A DNA stretch of 64,000 nt from Porphyra umbilicalis (Eukaryota > Rhodophyta > Bangiophyceae > Bangiales > Bangiaceae): the NCBI GenBank assembly GCA_002049455.2, contig KV918763.1:186001-250000 (forward strand), written 5' to 3'. The notes beneath the pieces are model-generated. The model saw only the letters and a list, made by a program, of their open reading frames with translations, was not told where the DNA came from and ran no database searches. Shown here piece by piece: positions 20,527 through 32,000 of the stretch. The position numbers and the translations under genes are program-made. The first letter of the stretch is position 1. Each line of letters starts with the position of its first letter.

Positions 20527-21702
20527 CGGATCCGTGATTGACCAATCAGGGCGGCGTTGTGTTCATGCGAAGCAGCGTTATGCGAGTCTGCGAACGGGCC
20601 TGAAAGCGCGTTCGCGAAAACACCCTGGCCTGGAGTTGTGCTGTGATCGAAGACCAACTACTGAAAACGCGTTCGCGAAAATACCCTGGACTTGTTTACA
20701 ACATGCGAAGCAGACACCGACGACCAGCCCAAGCGACCCACCCTCCTCGCGCAGCCGCGCCTCCTCGGCAAACAAGCCACCGCCCACAAGCACCGCCGCC
20801 GCCGCCGCCCGCGCCGCCGCCGTCACCGCCGCGCCTCCCCCCCCCAGCCACAAGCAGACAAATACCCCCGCACCTCCAGACGTGCACACCGCCGCCGGTC
20901 TGCCGTCGCACCCGTCCCGGTCGCCACGGCCGTGGCAGTTGGGCGCCCCCGCCGCCGCCGCAGGCAGCCCGCCGTCGAACGCCGCGCCGCCATCCCCCGC
21001 CGGTGCGTCGGCGGCGGTGCGCACGCCCGCTAGCGGCGGCAGCGGCGACGGCGGGGTCATGGACCACAGCCCGCCGCCGCCGCCGCCGCCGTCGCAGCCA
21101 CCACCCGTCGCAGTCGCGGCGATGGCGGGCGCGACAGCGGCGGCAGCCGCGGCAGGGGAGGCGGCGGTGGCGCTGCCGGCGCCCTTCCGCGCTTCCAACG
21201 GCGGCGGAGCTCGTCCCCCGTCAGACAGTGGCGGGGGGGAGGAGTGGGGGGGCGCCGCAGCGGGCGGGGCCACCGTCAACGCTGCCGCCGCATCAGCGCG
21301 GGGGGGGGGGGCGCCGCCTCGGACCACGCCATATCGCGCTCGACGGGCGGTGCAAAAGGGTGGACAGCAAAAGGAGAAATATTGTATCTACTGTAACGTA
21401 TTCATTGAAAGTCAATAACTGAAGATGAAATGTGGATAGAAGGTGGATTCGGCTGATTCCATGTCAGACGGATTTGCGCGCACCGCGCAGCGAAACGAGC
21501 TGTGTGTCCCGTGGTGCTGGCATCCTTTCCGTTGTCGAGTCAACCCGTCTTGGCCCTCACCCTCCTCAGGCGCAGATTGCAGACAGGGTCATTCACGGGT
21601 GGGTGACGTAGCCGGAACGACAAGACGAGGAGCCCGCTGACGCGGTTGGTTGTAAGACAGTCCGGCGACAACGTCGATTTGCCCGTCTCGTCAGCACCGA
21701 CA
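20527..21702. other. upstream region of the first STAND/TPR gene, with GC-rich tract
   Basis: Two copies of GCGTTCGCGAAAAYACCCTGG lie at 20607-20628 and 20669-20689, and a third relative lies at 45225-45245. From about 20720 to 21340 the sequence is CCGCCGCC-rich, with Pro/Ala-rich frames open on both strands and no recognised domain. The promoter of the downstream gene must lie here, but I cannot point to it. Confidence 0.45.
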
Positions 21703-24411
21703 ATGTGCGCGTTACGCTCGCCGCACGGTGGAAGTGGGTCGAAGAACTCCATCTTTCCGCTGCGGTGGCATCCCCCCCGGCTTGACGTTGGCTACGTGCA
21801 CGGGGTAGACAGCCCAGATCGCGCGGAGCACGCGATCGTCGCCGCCCTTCGGGCGCCCCTGGCCGTGACGAGCACGGCGCCGCGAATCGCCGTCTGCGCC
21901 GTCGGAGGGAGCGGCAAGACGACCGCGTGCGCGGGGGTAGCAGCCTGTGACTGGGTACGTACGCGGTATTCAAGGCGCGCGACTTGGGTGCAGTTGGATG
22001 CATCCTCTACGCTGCAAACCATTGCGGGAGCGGTTGTTAATCTCGTGGACATGTTTTGCGGCGACGCCGCTGCTAAACAGCTGGCGGCCATGACAGAGGA
22101 CAAAGACTTTGTTGTCGTCGCTGCCAGCTACGTGCGCTCCGTGTCTGAGGCGGACGCGGCCGAGGGGCTCGTCATCATCGATGATGTGTTGTACAGGAAG
22201 CGGGCGCTACTGCGGCAGCTCCTCGCGCTCATCCCCCCGGCCACCTCTGTTATCTTTTCCACCCGCTCCGATGCCGTCGTTGCTTTCGTGCCGGGCGCTA
22301 CACTTGTGTCCATTGAGGCTCTGCCCGCCAAAGACGCGCGGTTGGTCTTGGCAACGGCTGCGGGCAAGACGGCTACGCCGGGAGTGTCCCCGTTTTCCGC
22401 CGCCGAAGAGGCGGGTTGGGTGCGCCGTGTCTTGGACAAGACGGAGTGCCATGCGCTGTCACTGGCCATTGTTGGGTCGATGATTGCTGATCGCGGTGGC
22501 GCGTGGCGGGCGGTGGTGGACGGGCTGGAGCAGCGGTGGATGGACCCGCAGTTTGGGTGCTCGGACGGCGCCTCAACGCGGCGGTCGGTGCGCGCGGCGT
22601 TAGACGTCAGCTTGGAGCTCCTCCCGAATGGGATGTGCCGCGACTCGTTCTCAATGGTCGGTGTTCTTCCTGTCCATGTGCCTCTTGCCGTCCTGTCGCA
22701 GCTGTGGCAGCTCCGTCTCGGCGGGTCGGCCTCGGCGGACGAGCTGACGGCGGGACAATCGAGCGTCTTGCTTGGGAGCACAGGCGTGGAGAAGATGGTC
22801 GCTGTGCTCATGCGGGCCGGGCTTCTGCGCCAGGACGTGGATGAGGCCCGCGGGGAGCTCGTTGGCGTCGTCGTGCATCGGGTTATTGGCCGGTACGCTC
22901 TCACTTTGCTTGGTGACACTGCTCATGTCATACACCAGGGCATGGTTGACTACTACATGAACGGGGTGGCCGTTGACGACTTGGACGCACACGCGTGGCG
23001 GCGGCTTCCGTTTTGGGATGTCCCCGACGACGGTTACTGGTACGACCATGTGGCGCGCCACGTTGCCGAGGCCGGGGACTTGTGTGGGCTGGTGTCAGTC
23101 ATGGACCCCGCGTGGAAAGAGGCGCGCGAGCGGATGAGCTCCCCACTGGCCTTCCAGGCCGATGTGGAGGTGGTGCTCGCCTCATTGACGGCGGTGGTGA
23201 ACGACGACACGCACAACGTTATCCGGTCGCCGGTGCTGCTTGGCCGTGTACACGCAGCGCTGGCGTTGGCCTATGAGGCGCGTATTGCAGGGTGCCGACG
23301 GATCAACATGGAGGCTGCGATCGTGCAGTGGAAGCGGGCTCTCTCGCTTGTGGTGCGGGCAGATGACCCGCCGCTTTGGGCCGAGTGGCAGGCCGGCTTT
23401 GGCCGCGCGCACCGCGACCGCATAGGCGGCGCTCACGCAGTCAACATGGAGGCGGCGATTTCTTGCTACGGAAAGGCGCTGGAAGTGCGCACACTGGAGG
23501 CGGCGCCGTCTAAGTGGGCAGAGACGCAACGGCTCCTTGGCATGGCATACGTCGACCGGGTGATTGGAGACAAGGCGGCCAATATAGAGGAGGCGATCGT
23601 CTGCTACGGTCGAGCACTGGATGTCTGGACGCAGGCGGCGGCGCCGCTTCCATGGGCGGACACGCAGAATAGTCTTGGCACGGCCTACTTGTACCGTACC
23701 GACGGCGAAAGGGCTGCGAATGTGGAGTCGGCCATTGCCTGCTTTACCCGGGCACTGGAGGAGTACGTGCCGTCGGCCACACCGTTGCAGTGGGCCCGGA
23801 CGCGCTACAACGTCGGGATAGCCTATTACGAACGGCTCGTTGGCGACAGGGCGACCGCTATTGAAGCGGCCATCGCCTGCTACACGGATGCGCTGACCGT
23901 GCGTACGCGGGAAGCGGCGCCACTCCGGTGGGGCGCCACCCAAAACCACCTTGGAAATGCGCTCCGGGACCGAATGTTTGGGGACCCTGCTGCCAACGTG
24001 GCGGCGGCGGTCGCCTGCTTTGATCGCTCCCTGACCGTGCGTACGCGGGAGGCGGTGCCGCTCAACTGGGCGACGACTCAGCACAATTTGGGGGTCACGC
24101 GTCACGGTCGCTATGGGGGGGGCACCATGGGACCGGCGGACATTGACGCAGCGATTGCTTGTTTCCGTCGGGCGCTGGAAGTGCGCACGCCCGACGCGGC
24201 GCCGCAAGATTGGGCGCTGACAACGTTCTGCCTGATGCGGGCGCTCGCCGATGGGAAGCACTGGTCGGCAGCGGCAGAATGTGGGCGGGCGCTGCAGCGG
24301 TTTGGGACGCGATGGGCATCGTGGACCGTCCAGCAGGCTGCCGTGGGGCGCGCCGTTGCCGAAGCGGAGCGCGCGCTTTCGTGCCCGCGCGACGACCATG
24401 GTTTTGAGTGA
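21703..24411 (+). CDS. STAND-family NTPase with C-terminal TPR array (NLR-like sensor), copy 1
   Basis: About 902 residues from the ATG at 21703; the frame stays open slightly upstream without an ATG. The N-terminal half is a signal-transduction ATPase: Walker A GGSGKTT at residues 68-74, Walker B LVIIDDV at ~156-162, a sensor-like STRS at ~186, and a hydrophobic GLPL-like CHALSLAIVGSMIA. A winged-helix-like region follows. The C-terminal third is about seven TPR units of ~46 residues with consensus W-A-x-T-Q-x-x-L-G-x-A-Y and E-A-I-x-C-Y-x-x-A-L. This TPR style is common in cyanobacterial and other prokaryotic STAND or CHAT proteins. Such proteins oligomerise on ligand sensing and act in immunity or programmed death. 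No effector domain is seen at either end, so the output is unknown. Confidence 0.75.
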   Translation: MCALRSPHGGSGSKNSIFPLRWHPPRLDVGYVHGVDSPDRAEHAIVAALRAPLAVTSTAPRIAVCAVGGSGKTTACAGVAACDWVRTRYSRRATWVQLDASSTLQTIAGAVVNLVDMFCGDAAAKQLAAMTEDKDFVVVAASYVRSVSEADAAEGLVIIDDVLYRKRALLRQLLALIPPATSVIFSTRSDAVVAFVPGATLVSIEALPAKDARLVLATAAGKTATPGVSPFSAAEEAGWVRRVLDKTECHALSLAIVGSMIADRGGAWRAVVDGLEQRWMDPQFGCSDGASTRRSVRAALDVSLELLPNGMCRDSFSMVGVLPVHVPLAVLSQLWQLRLGGSASADELTAGQSSVLLGSTGVEKMVAVLMRAGLLRQDVDEARGELVGVVVHRVIGRYALTLLGDTAHVIHQGMVDYYMNGVAVDDLDAHAWRRLPFWDVPDDGYWYDHVARHVAEAGDLCGLVSVMDPAWKEARERMSSPLAFQADVEVVLASLTAVVNDDTHNVIRSPVLLGRVHAALALAYEARIAGCRRINMEAAIVQWKRALSLVVRADDPPLWAEWQAGFGRAHRDRIGGAHAVNMEAAISCYGKALEVRTLEAAPSKWAETQRLLGMAYVDRVIGDKAANIEEAIVCYGRALDVWTQAAAPLPWADTQNSLGTAYLYRTDGERAANVESAIACFTRALEEYVPSATPLQWARTRYNVGIAYYERLVGDRATAIEAAIACYTDALTVRTREAAPLRWGATQNHLGNALRDRMFGDPAANVAAAVACFDRSLTVRTREAVPLNWATTQHNLGVTRHGRYGGGTMGPADIDAAIACFRRALEVRTPDAAPQDWALTTFCLMRALADGKHWSAAAECGRALQRFGTRWASWTVQQAAVGRAVAEAERALSCPRDDHGFE

Positions 24412-24541
24412 CGGAATGTCTAGAATGCGGGTGTTGCGCGTCATCTTGTTCCTGTCCGCTGGTAGCGGCGTCGTCGCCCGTTTGCACTTCAGTCCGTGGC
24501 GCCGAGCCCGGTTTGTGCGCTTGGTTTTTTGTTTTCTTCTA

Positions 24542-24679
24542 CAACCGTTCTCTAAAAACTCCTCCACTCAAACTGTCACTGGTCCGACACTGCACCAAAT
24601 CGGCCCCTGCCGGGTCGACGAGGCCGGTTTGGAACATTTGCGAAAGAGTTGTGGTGCAGAATCTTTGAGAAAATGGCTG
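24542..24679. mobile_element. 138-bp MITE, diverged relative of 7659-7790
   Basis: It starts CAACCGTTCTCT, ends AGAAAATGGCTG and is flanked by TA at 24540-24541 and 24680-24681. Inner words such as CCAAATCGGCCCCTG match the 7659-7790 element. It begins about 130 bases after the STAND gene stop and may lie in its 3' untranslated region. Confidence 0.6.
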
Positions 24680-26120
24680 TACCTCTGTATTCTCCATCCT
24701 GAAACATCCATATTGCATACGTGGCCATGAGCCGGAGCGACAAAAGTGGGGAGAAGGTAGTCGCCGGGTTGTTCACGGTCATTGGCCACATGACAAGCGA
24801 TGTGGTGCCCGAGTCGGCGCCTAACTCTGTGCCACCTTCCCGGCGCTGCACCTGCCGGCGTTCCCCTGCGCGCTGCCCTGCGCTATTCGGCACGTGCTGT
24901 AGCAGTGGTGATGGTAGCGGTTACGTCTCCGTGCGGCACCCCCGCTGCGCCACGCCAACGGGGTGCTTTACAGACGCCCACCGGTGCCGCCTTGGTGGCC
25001 GCTCGATGCGCTGATGCCGCCGACCGTCGCCGCGGTCGTAGTGGCGACGAACTGCCGTCTCGCAGGACCCAAAGGGCGAGCGAGCACCGCACCCTTTGGC
25101 GGCGCATTGTCGGATCGCCTCCTCTACGTTTGGCGGCGAGTGGCCGCCACGGCGGGGGTGGTGGGATGTGCTGCACGTCGGCACGAGATGATGGCCGGTG
25201 GCGATCACGACACGGGGGGCAGGGCTTCTGTGTGGTAGGGTCGACGACGGTTGCTCCCCTTGCAACAGCACCGAGCGGCGGCGGCGCAGCGACCGGGCCT
25301 AGCAGTGTAGGCGGTGCTCGTGCCGGCCGGCAACACTCTCTCGCTGGCCCCGCTGCAACGCCCTCGCGGTCAGGTGGCCCACTCCTACCCCACGCACGCG
25401 GCGTCAACGATATGGGAGCGGCGACGGGTTGCCGTCGCGTCGTGGCGGCGGCGGTGGTGGGCAGCGTCTCGGAGGCTGTGGATGGTGCTTTTGTCGCGAT
25501 GTTGGGGCATGCGCCGCTCAGCAGCGGAGGCATTGGCGGGAAGGTTGGGCGGGGGCACAGGAACCGCTGCGTCTCGCCTCGGACCATTTTCTTCTATTTA
25601 CTGATGAGTCACCAACATGAATGTTCTCACCTCCATTTCTCTGTTTGCAGCTCGCTGCGCTGTCTATTGATCGGTATGGTGCACAAAAAAGAGACAATAG
25701 GTTGGCGTATCACATAGAGTCTCCGCGTGGCCATGTCCGTCGTCCGCGGCCAGGCCACGATGCGGTTCCCCGCAGCGCAGGCGGGAACACAAACGCCTCC
25801 GTGCTCCGTCGAGTGCTACACGTGCCCTACTGGCACACGCAAGGACAACGAGCAGCTACAAGCTCTCGGGGGCAGAGCTGTGGCGGAGGCGCTGGTGGTC
25901 TCGGAAGTGACTGGATGACAGCGATGGCTGGGCTTTTGCAGGCGGCCCAGTGCGTGGCCCTGCTAATTAAAAAGATAGCGGCGTACTGTATCAACGAAGC
26001 GACCGGAAGCAGAGTGTACGGTAACCGGTTGGGATTGAGGCAAATCCGTCGAGACCTCCGCGTGTGGCCCGTGCGCGTGTTGCGGCTCGGTGGCCATGTC
26101 GGTGGCCATGCAGGCCGTGA
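24680..26120. other. spacer between the two STAND/TPR genes
   Basis: GC-rich with several open frames but no recognised domain. The two genes share no obvious upstream sequence, so I cannot say where the duplication begins. The spacer should hold the promoter of copy 2. Confidence 0.4.
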
Positions 26121-28919
26121 ATGCTCCGCCGTCTTCTCCTGTTTCGCCCCCACATCAGCCAAGGCGGCAGCATGGAACTCAGGTCAGGCGACGAGGTCGA
26201 CTCTGCGATCGACCGAGTTTCCATGATGGGGCTCTCGAGCCCGTCGGCGGGCGACAACGGGCCTTTCAATACCGTATATGGGCTGCGGTGGCGTCCTCCC
26301 CCGCTCGACGCGGCCTACGTGCCCGGCGTGAACAACCCAGAGCGTGCGGAGCATGCCATCGTTGCCGTGCTGCAGGAAAACCGTGTTGGCGTGAGCACCG
26401 CGGCGCGGATCGGCGTCTGCGCAGTCGGCGGGAGCGGCAAGACGACCGCTTGCGCGGGCGTAGCGGCCTGCGAATGGGTGCGCGCGCGCTTCACTAAAGG
26501 CACCGCGTGGGTGCAGCTCGACGCTTCTTCGACGCTGCAGTCCGTTGCGGAAGCGGTCATGGCGCTTGTGTACCGCTTTTGCGGCGACCACGCTGTCAAG
26601 CAGCTGTCGGCCCTGACCGCGGACAAGGACTTTGTGACGGTTGCGGCGGGGTACATACGGTCCGTGGATGTGGCGGACGCGGCCAAGTGGCTGGTCGTCA
26701 TCGATGACGTGCTGTACGTGAAGCGGGAGCTGCTGCGGCAGCTCCTTGCCCTGATCCCTCCGGCTACTCCTGTGGTCTTCTCCACCCGTTCTGAGGCGGT
26801 CGTTTGGTCCGTTCCGGGCGCGACGCTGGTATCCATCGACGCTCTACCTGCCACAGACGCGAGGCTGGTGTTGGCGGCCGCGGCGGGCAAGGCGGTAGCG
26901 GCCGGTATCTCCCCGTTTTCTGCAGACGACGAGGCGGGCTGGGTGCGCCGCGTGTAGGCCAAGACTGAGCGCCACGCACTCTCGTTGGCCGTTGTCGGCT
27001 CGATGATTGCCGACCGTGGTGGTGCGTGGCGGGCGGTCGTGGACGCGCCGGAGCAGCGTTGGATGGACCTAACCTTTGTGTGTCGGGACACCTCCTCCCC
27101 GTGGCCGTCGGTGCGCGCGGCACTAGACGTGAGCCTCGGGCTCATACCGGCTGGGGTGTGCCGCGACGCGTTTGCGACGTTGGGCGTCCTTCCCATTCAC
27201 GTGTGTCTCCCTGTGCTGGCGCGGCTGTGGCAGTTCTCGCTCGCTGGGGCAGCCGCGGAGGGCGGGGAGGCGGTGCCGCAATCGAGCGGCGTTATGGGGA
27301 GCGCCAGTGTCGAGGAGCTGGTTGATGTGCTAGTTCGGGCCGGGCTCGTGCGTCGTGACATGGACGAGTCCAGCGGGGAGCTCATTGGTGTGGTGGTGCA
27401 CCTGGTCGTTGGCCAGTACGCCCTGAGCTTGCTCGGCCACGCCACCCGCGCAGCACACCAGCGGTTGATCGATGCCTATATGGATGGGGTTCCTGTTGAC
27501 GGTCTGCACGCGAACGGGTGGCATCGGCTCCCTTTTTGGGAGGTGTCCAATGATGGGTACTGGTACGACCACGTGGTGCGTCACGTCGCGGCAGCGAGGG
27601 ACTTGTGCGGGCTGGTGTCGGTCATGGATCCCTCTTGGCAAGCCGTGCGCGTGCGGGTGAGCTCGCCGCTGGCTTTCCAGGCAGACGTGGAGCAGGTGCT
27701 GACCGCGTTGACGGCGGTAGTGGACGGCACCATGTCCGGGGGTGTCCAGTCTCCGGTGCTGCTCGGCCGCTTGCACGCGTCGCTGGCGTCGGTCTACCGG
27801 ACACGGATTGCCGGCAGCCGGCGGAACAACTTGGAGGCCGCCATCACACACTGGGAAAAGGCGCTGGCGCTCGTGGACAGGTTGGCGGTGCCGGTGTTGT
27901 CGGCAGAGTGGCAGGTCGGACTCGGACGCGTGTATTGCGAGCGTGTCAACGGTGCACGGGCAGCCAATCTGGAGGAGGCTGTTGCCTGCTCCCATCGAGC
28001 GTTGGAGGTGCACACGCGGGCGTCAGCGCCGCTTGAGTGGGCGGAGGCGCAGAAGCTCCTCGGCAGCGCCCTGGTCAGCCGGGTGCGTGACGACAAGGCG
28101 GCCAATGTGGAGGCAGCGATCGAGTGCTTCGGCCGGTCACTGGAGGTGCAGACGCAGGAGGCAACTCCGCTCGATTGGGCGGACACGCAGAACAGTCTCG
28201 GCGTGGCGTACTACTACCGTGTCCACGGGGACGCGGCGGCCAACATGGAGGCGGCCATCGTGTGCTACAACCGAGCGCTGGAGAAGTACACCCGGTCGGC
28301 GGCGCCGCTGCAGTGGGCCAGGACGCGCTACAATCTTGGGTTGGCCTACTACGATCGGCTTGTCGGTGACAAGGCGGCCTCGATTGAGGCGGCTATCGCG
28401 TGCTACAATGACGCGCTGACTGTATGCACGCGGGAGGCGGCGCCCCTCAAATGGGCGGCCACGCAAAGCCATCTCGGCAAGGCGCTCCGCGACCGCCTGG
28501 TTGGGGACACAGCGGCGAATGTGGCGGCGGCGGCGACCTGCTTTGACCGAGCTGTCACGGTGCGTACGCGGGCAGCGGTGCCGCTCAACTGGGCGGCCAC
28601 TCAGCACCATATGGGAGTCATGCACCATGGCTGCCACAAGGCAGGTGCCACGGATGCGGCGGGTGTGGACGCGGCAGTCGCCTGTTTCTACCGGGCGCTG
28701 GAGGCACGGACGCCCGAGGCAGCACCCCAGGACTGGGCTTTGACAACCTTCTCCCTGATGCAGGCACTTCTCGATGGGGAGCGCTGGTCAGCGGTGGTGG
28801 ACTGTGGGCGCGCGCTCGAGCGGTTTGGGTCACGCTGGGCGTCCTGGCCCGCACATCAGGCTGCTGTGGCGTGCGCCGTGGCAGAGGCCGGGCATGCGCT
28901 CGCACAGCTGAGTGCTTAA
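26121..28919 (+). pseudogene. STAND-family NTPase with TPR array, copy 2, interrupted by one in-frame TAG
   Basis: A tandem paralogue of the upstream gene with the same layout: GGSGKTT (Lys codon at 26439), LVVIDDV, STRS, then winged-helix-like and TPR units to the stop at 28919. The ATG at 26172 (MELRSGDEV) may be the better start. The frame is broken only by TAG at 26955-26957, between GWVRRV and AKTERHALSL. Copy 1 has TTG (Leu) there, so one T-to-A change explains it. Frame and conserved residues hold for ~650 codons beyond, so the mutation is recent, or the stop is read through, or it is a sequencing error. A truncated NTPase-only product and a TPR protein starting downstream are also conceivable. 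Confidence 0.7.
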
Positions 28920-29016
28920 CGCCATGGGACGAATCGGATCAGCAAATGTGCTGAAGCCTGGTGTCACAACAGAGGCTGGCCCAAGCTTGACCAGTAGTCA
29001 CCCCTGGAAGAGGTGA
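28920..29016. other. spacer between STAND copy 2 and the Fanzor 3' end (convergent)
   Basis: About 100 bases separate two convergent genes. It contains a GGTGACTACTGGTCAAGC stretch read on the minus strand. If a guide RNA is made from this locus, as known for Fanzor genes, its 3' part would be expected here or slightly further left. Confidence 0.35.
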
Positions 29017-29029
29017 GGAGCGAAGCTCC
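29017..29029 (-). other. stem-loop directly after the Fanzor stop codon
   Basis: On the minus strand the stop TGA is followed by ATAGG and then GGAGC-TTC-GCTCC, a five-pair stem extendable by a G-U pair. TnpB transposons often carry a similar short hairpin after the tnpB stop, at the right end and within the omega-RNA. Here it may mark the guide-RNA scaffold or the element boundary. The hairpin is seen; its role is inferred. Confidence 0.45.
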
Positions 29030-29033
29030 CTAT

Positions 29034-32000
29034 TCACACCCCACGAGATGAACCTGGTGAACAGTCTACGATTACCCGCTCGAGGCGGCTCGGAGACGAG
29101 TGGCTGTGCCCCATGGCTGGCGCGGGGCTGGCAGCAGCCATCTGGCCGACGTTACTCGTCGCCAGGTCACCGCTTGCCGACGCAGCAGCTGCGTCGTGCG
29201 CCCCGTCTGCCACCACACCCAGCGCTTCTACCCGCACCTTTGACGCCGCCACTGGCACGGCCGTGGGGGCCGTCCCGGCCTCCGCGACCGCCGGGGTCGT
29301 CCCCGCCTCCGCGACCGGCGCGTCGGCGACGACAGGTCGGCGCCAACGCTCCCACGACGTGGGTGAACAGCGCGTCCACCCGTAGTCGGCCTCGTAGGTA
29401 CCCGCCTCGATCGCAGCCGCGTGCCGCGTCGCCTGGACTGGGTCTTCCTGGGGTGGCGCGCGTGACACGGCGTACCCCCGGATGTGGGGGTAGATGCTCT
29501 GACCCTGCATGCTCTTGATTGCAATCTTGGACATGTTGCGCGCCGCGTTGGTGTCTCGCCCGACGTACGTCGCGGGACATGCGACGTTGGTGCACAGCTT
29601 GACCCCCCACAGCGCCAGCGGGTCGGTCCCAAACGCCCACTTGCCGTGAGCCGCAATCGACTTCAGCACCTTTGTCCGCACCGCCTCTGCGTGCTCCTTG
29701 GCGCGCTGGGCAGCCGCACCGTCGCGTGGGCCCGACCGACTGCCGGTCGTCACACCCCGTCGCGCGCGCCGGCCGCCGCGGAGGGGCGAGCCGCGCTTGG
29801 GCGCAGACACCGACGCGCGATGCGCGTAGCTGCTTGCCGCCTTGAGGGGCGTCAGGTCGACCGGCGAGTCGGGCGACACGTACGTGTTGCACAAGCCGTG
29901 GCCGCACTCGGCGCACGTCTGGCTCGTATTGTGCTCGTCCACGTACACGAAGTGCACGTGTTTGGCCATGCGCCGCACGAGGTCGACGCTGCCGGCGCGC
30001 GGCCGACACCGCCCAATGGCCAGCACCGCATTGGTGCCGTCCACCGTGCGCCGCAGGAGTCCACCCGTCAAGCGGCGCGCCAGCACCGCCGCGTACCGGT
30101 TGCGCTGGATGAGGGCGTGTAGCCGCGCCTTGCGTTGACCGTACGTCGCGGCCGCCCCGTACGCCGCCTGATAGGCGTCTGTGTAGGTGCGGGCGATGCG
30201 CGCAGTGGCCGCCACCACCCACGCGCCCCACGAAGCGACTTTGAGGGAGCACCCGGCCGTCAGTGACTCGCGCGACACGTCGGGGTTGGTCACCGCCCAC
30301 GCCGCCGCCGCTGCCGCCTCGGCGCGCCTGGTCATACCGGCGCCCGTCGCCTCGCGGTACGCCCCCTTGGAGACGACCAGCGTCGCCCCCGCCGGCGGGG
30401 CGCGCGCGCGCGGTCGCGTGGTCGTGGCCGCACGCCGAAGGGCGGCACACAGCACCCGTAGGCGGTCTGCCGACGGAAGCGGCGTGCCAGGCACACCAGG
30501 CTGCGGGGGCTCTGTCGGCGTACCAGCGGCGGCCGCAGCCGCCGCGCGCTTTGCGTTGCGCGCCGCCGCCGCCGCCCGTTTCGCGGTGCGCGCCGCGCTG
30601 TGCCAGACGCGCGCAGCGTGTCGCTGATCCCCGACCGACAGGGCGTGCCACGCCGTCTCTGCGTTGGCCGCCGCCTCGGCCTTGGCGCCTGCGTCGGCGG
30701 CCGCGTCGGTCGACGCCTTGAACAAGGCCGCCTCGCCCATCCACACACACACGTGGTTGGGGAGGCGCCACGGCTGGACGACGCCGTCGTTGACCGCGGC
30801 GTGTGCGAGCGCGCGCAGGCGCGTCAGCAGCGACCGCCGGCCGTCGGGGCCGCTCGTCCCCCGCTTGCGGGCAACCTCTTGCCGCTGGACGGGCGTCAGC
30901 CACGCGTCGCCGTATGACGGCTGCGTGTACCGCGGCGGCTTGGGCGGGTCAGGGGGGGGAGGGGGGTCCAGCGCAGCGGCCGGCTCCGTCGGTACGTGCT
31001 CCAAAGGCGGCAAAGACGCCTGCGCCGCCGGTGTGGCCGCCGTCGGGCCCACCAAAGCTCCACGACTCTGCTTTGGGGGAGATCCCTCCGCCCCGGTCGA
31101 CGCGCCGAGCGCGCCACGGCCGCGCTTTTTTGTCGTCTCGCACACCGCGTCACCGCCGCCGATGGGTAGGCCCGCCGCGGTGGTCTTGGCCGCACGAACA
31201 ATCTGGGCCACCGTTGCACGCAGCGTGTCGACGGTCGGCAGTAACCGACCGCTGCGCCGCACGTGGCACTCTGCAGCTGCGGTCGCGGCCATGGCCGCCC
31301 GCGCGAGCGCGTCGGCCGCAACCCGCAGCGCCCGATACGCCCGGTACGCGTGCAGGTGCGGTGCCGGTGAGAGCGCAAACGGCACGGCGCCGGGGCAGTA
31401 GGCAGCGACGATGGACGCGACGCCCGGGTCCCACCCGACAAAGACGAGCGCCTTGACAGCGTCGGGCGCAAACGCCATGCGGTCGACCTGCGTCCGCACG
31501 CTCGCCGTCTCGGTCGGACCCCCGCCCCCGCGACCGTCACTGGCCGCCCTGCGGCGCGCCCGCCGAGCGCCCGCTGTCGACGCTGCAGTGGCGGGGTATC
31601 GTATCGTAAAGTGCACGCCGACGCCGTCCGACACGATGGAGGGGCCAACGAGCGTCGAGGCGCCGATGATGCCCGCGCGGCGGAGCAGCGCCTGCACGAC
31701 CAAACCGTCAGCCGTCTGTGGTGGAATTGAACCTTCGTGGACCGCCAGACGCTTGCGGAGCAGCGCGCCGCTGACGCGCGCGTACCCGGTGCACGTAGCA
31801 ACTCGGCCGGGTGACGTGTCGGCCGCCTCGATGCCGACGCCGACGCACAGGGCCTGGGCATAGTGCAGCAACGGGTAGACGTGCAGCGCCCGCTGTCGCA
31901 GGGCCAATGTGTCTAGGTGCAGCAGCGAGCGCCGCCGACCGCCGCCATCCGTGTACACGAGGACGGTGTCGCAGGCCAGCGCCGCGGCGGCCGTCATGGC

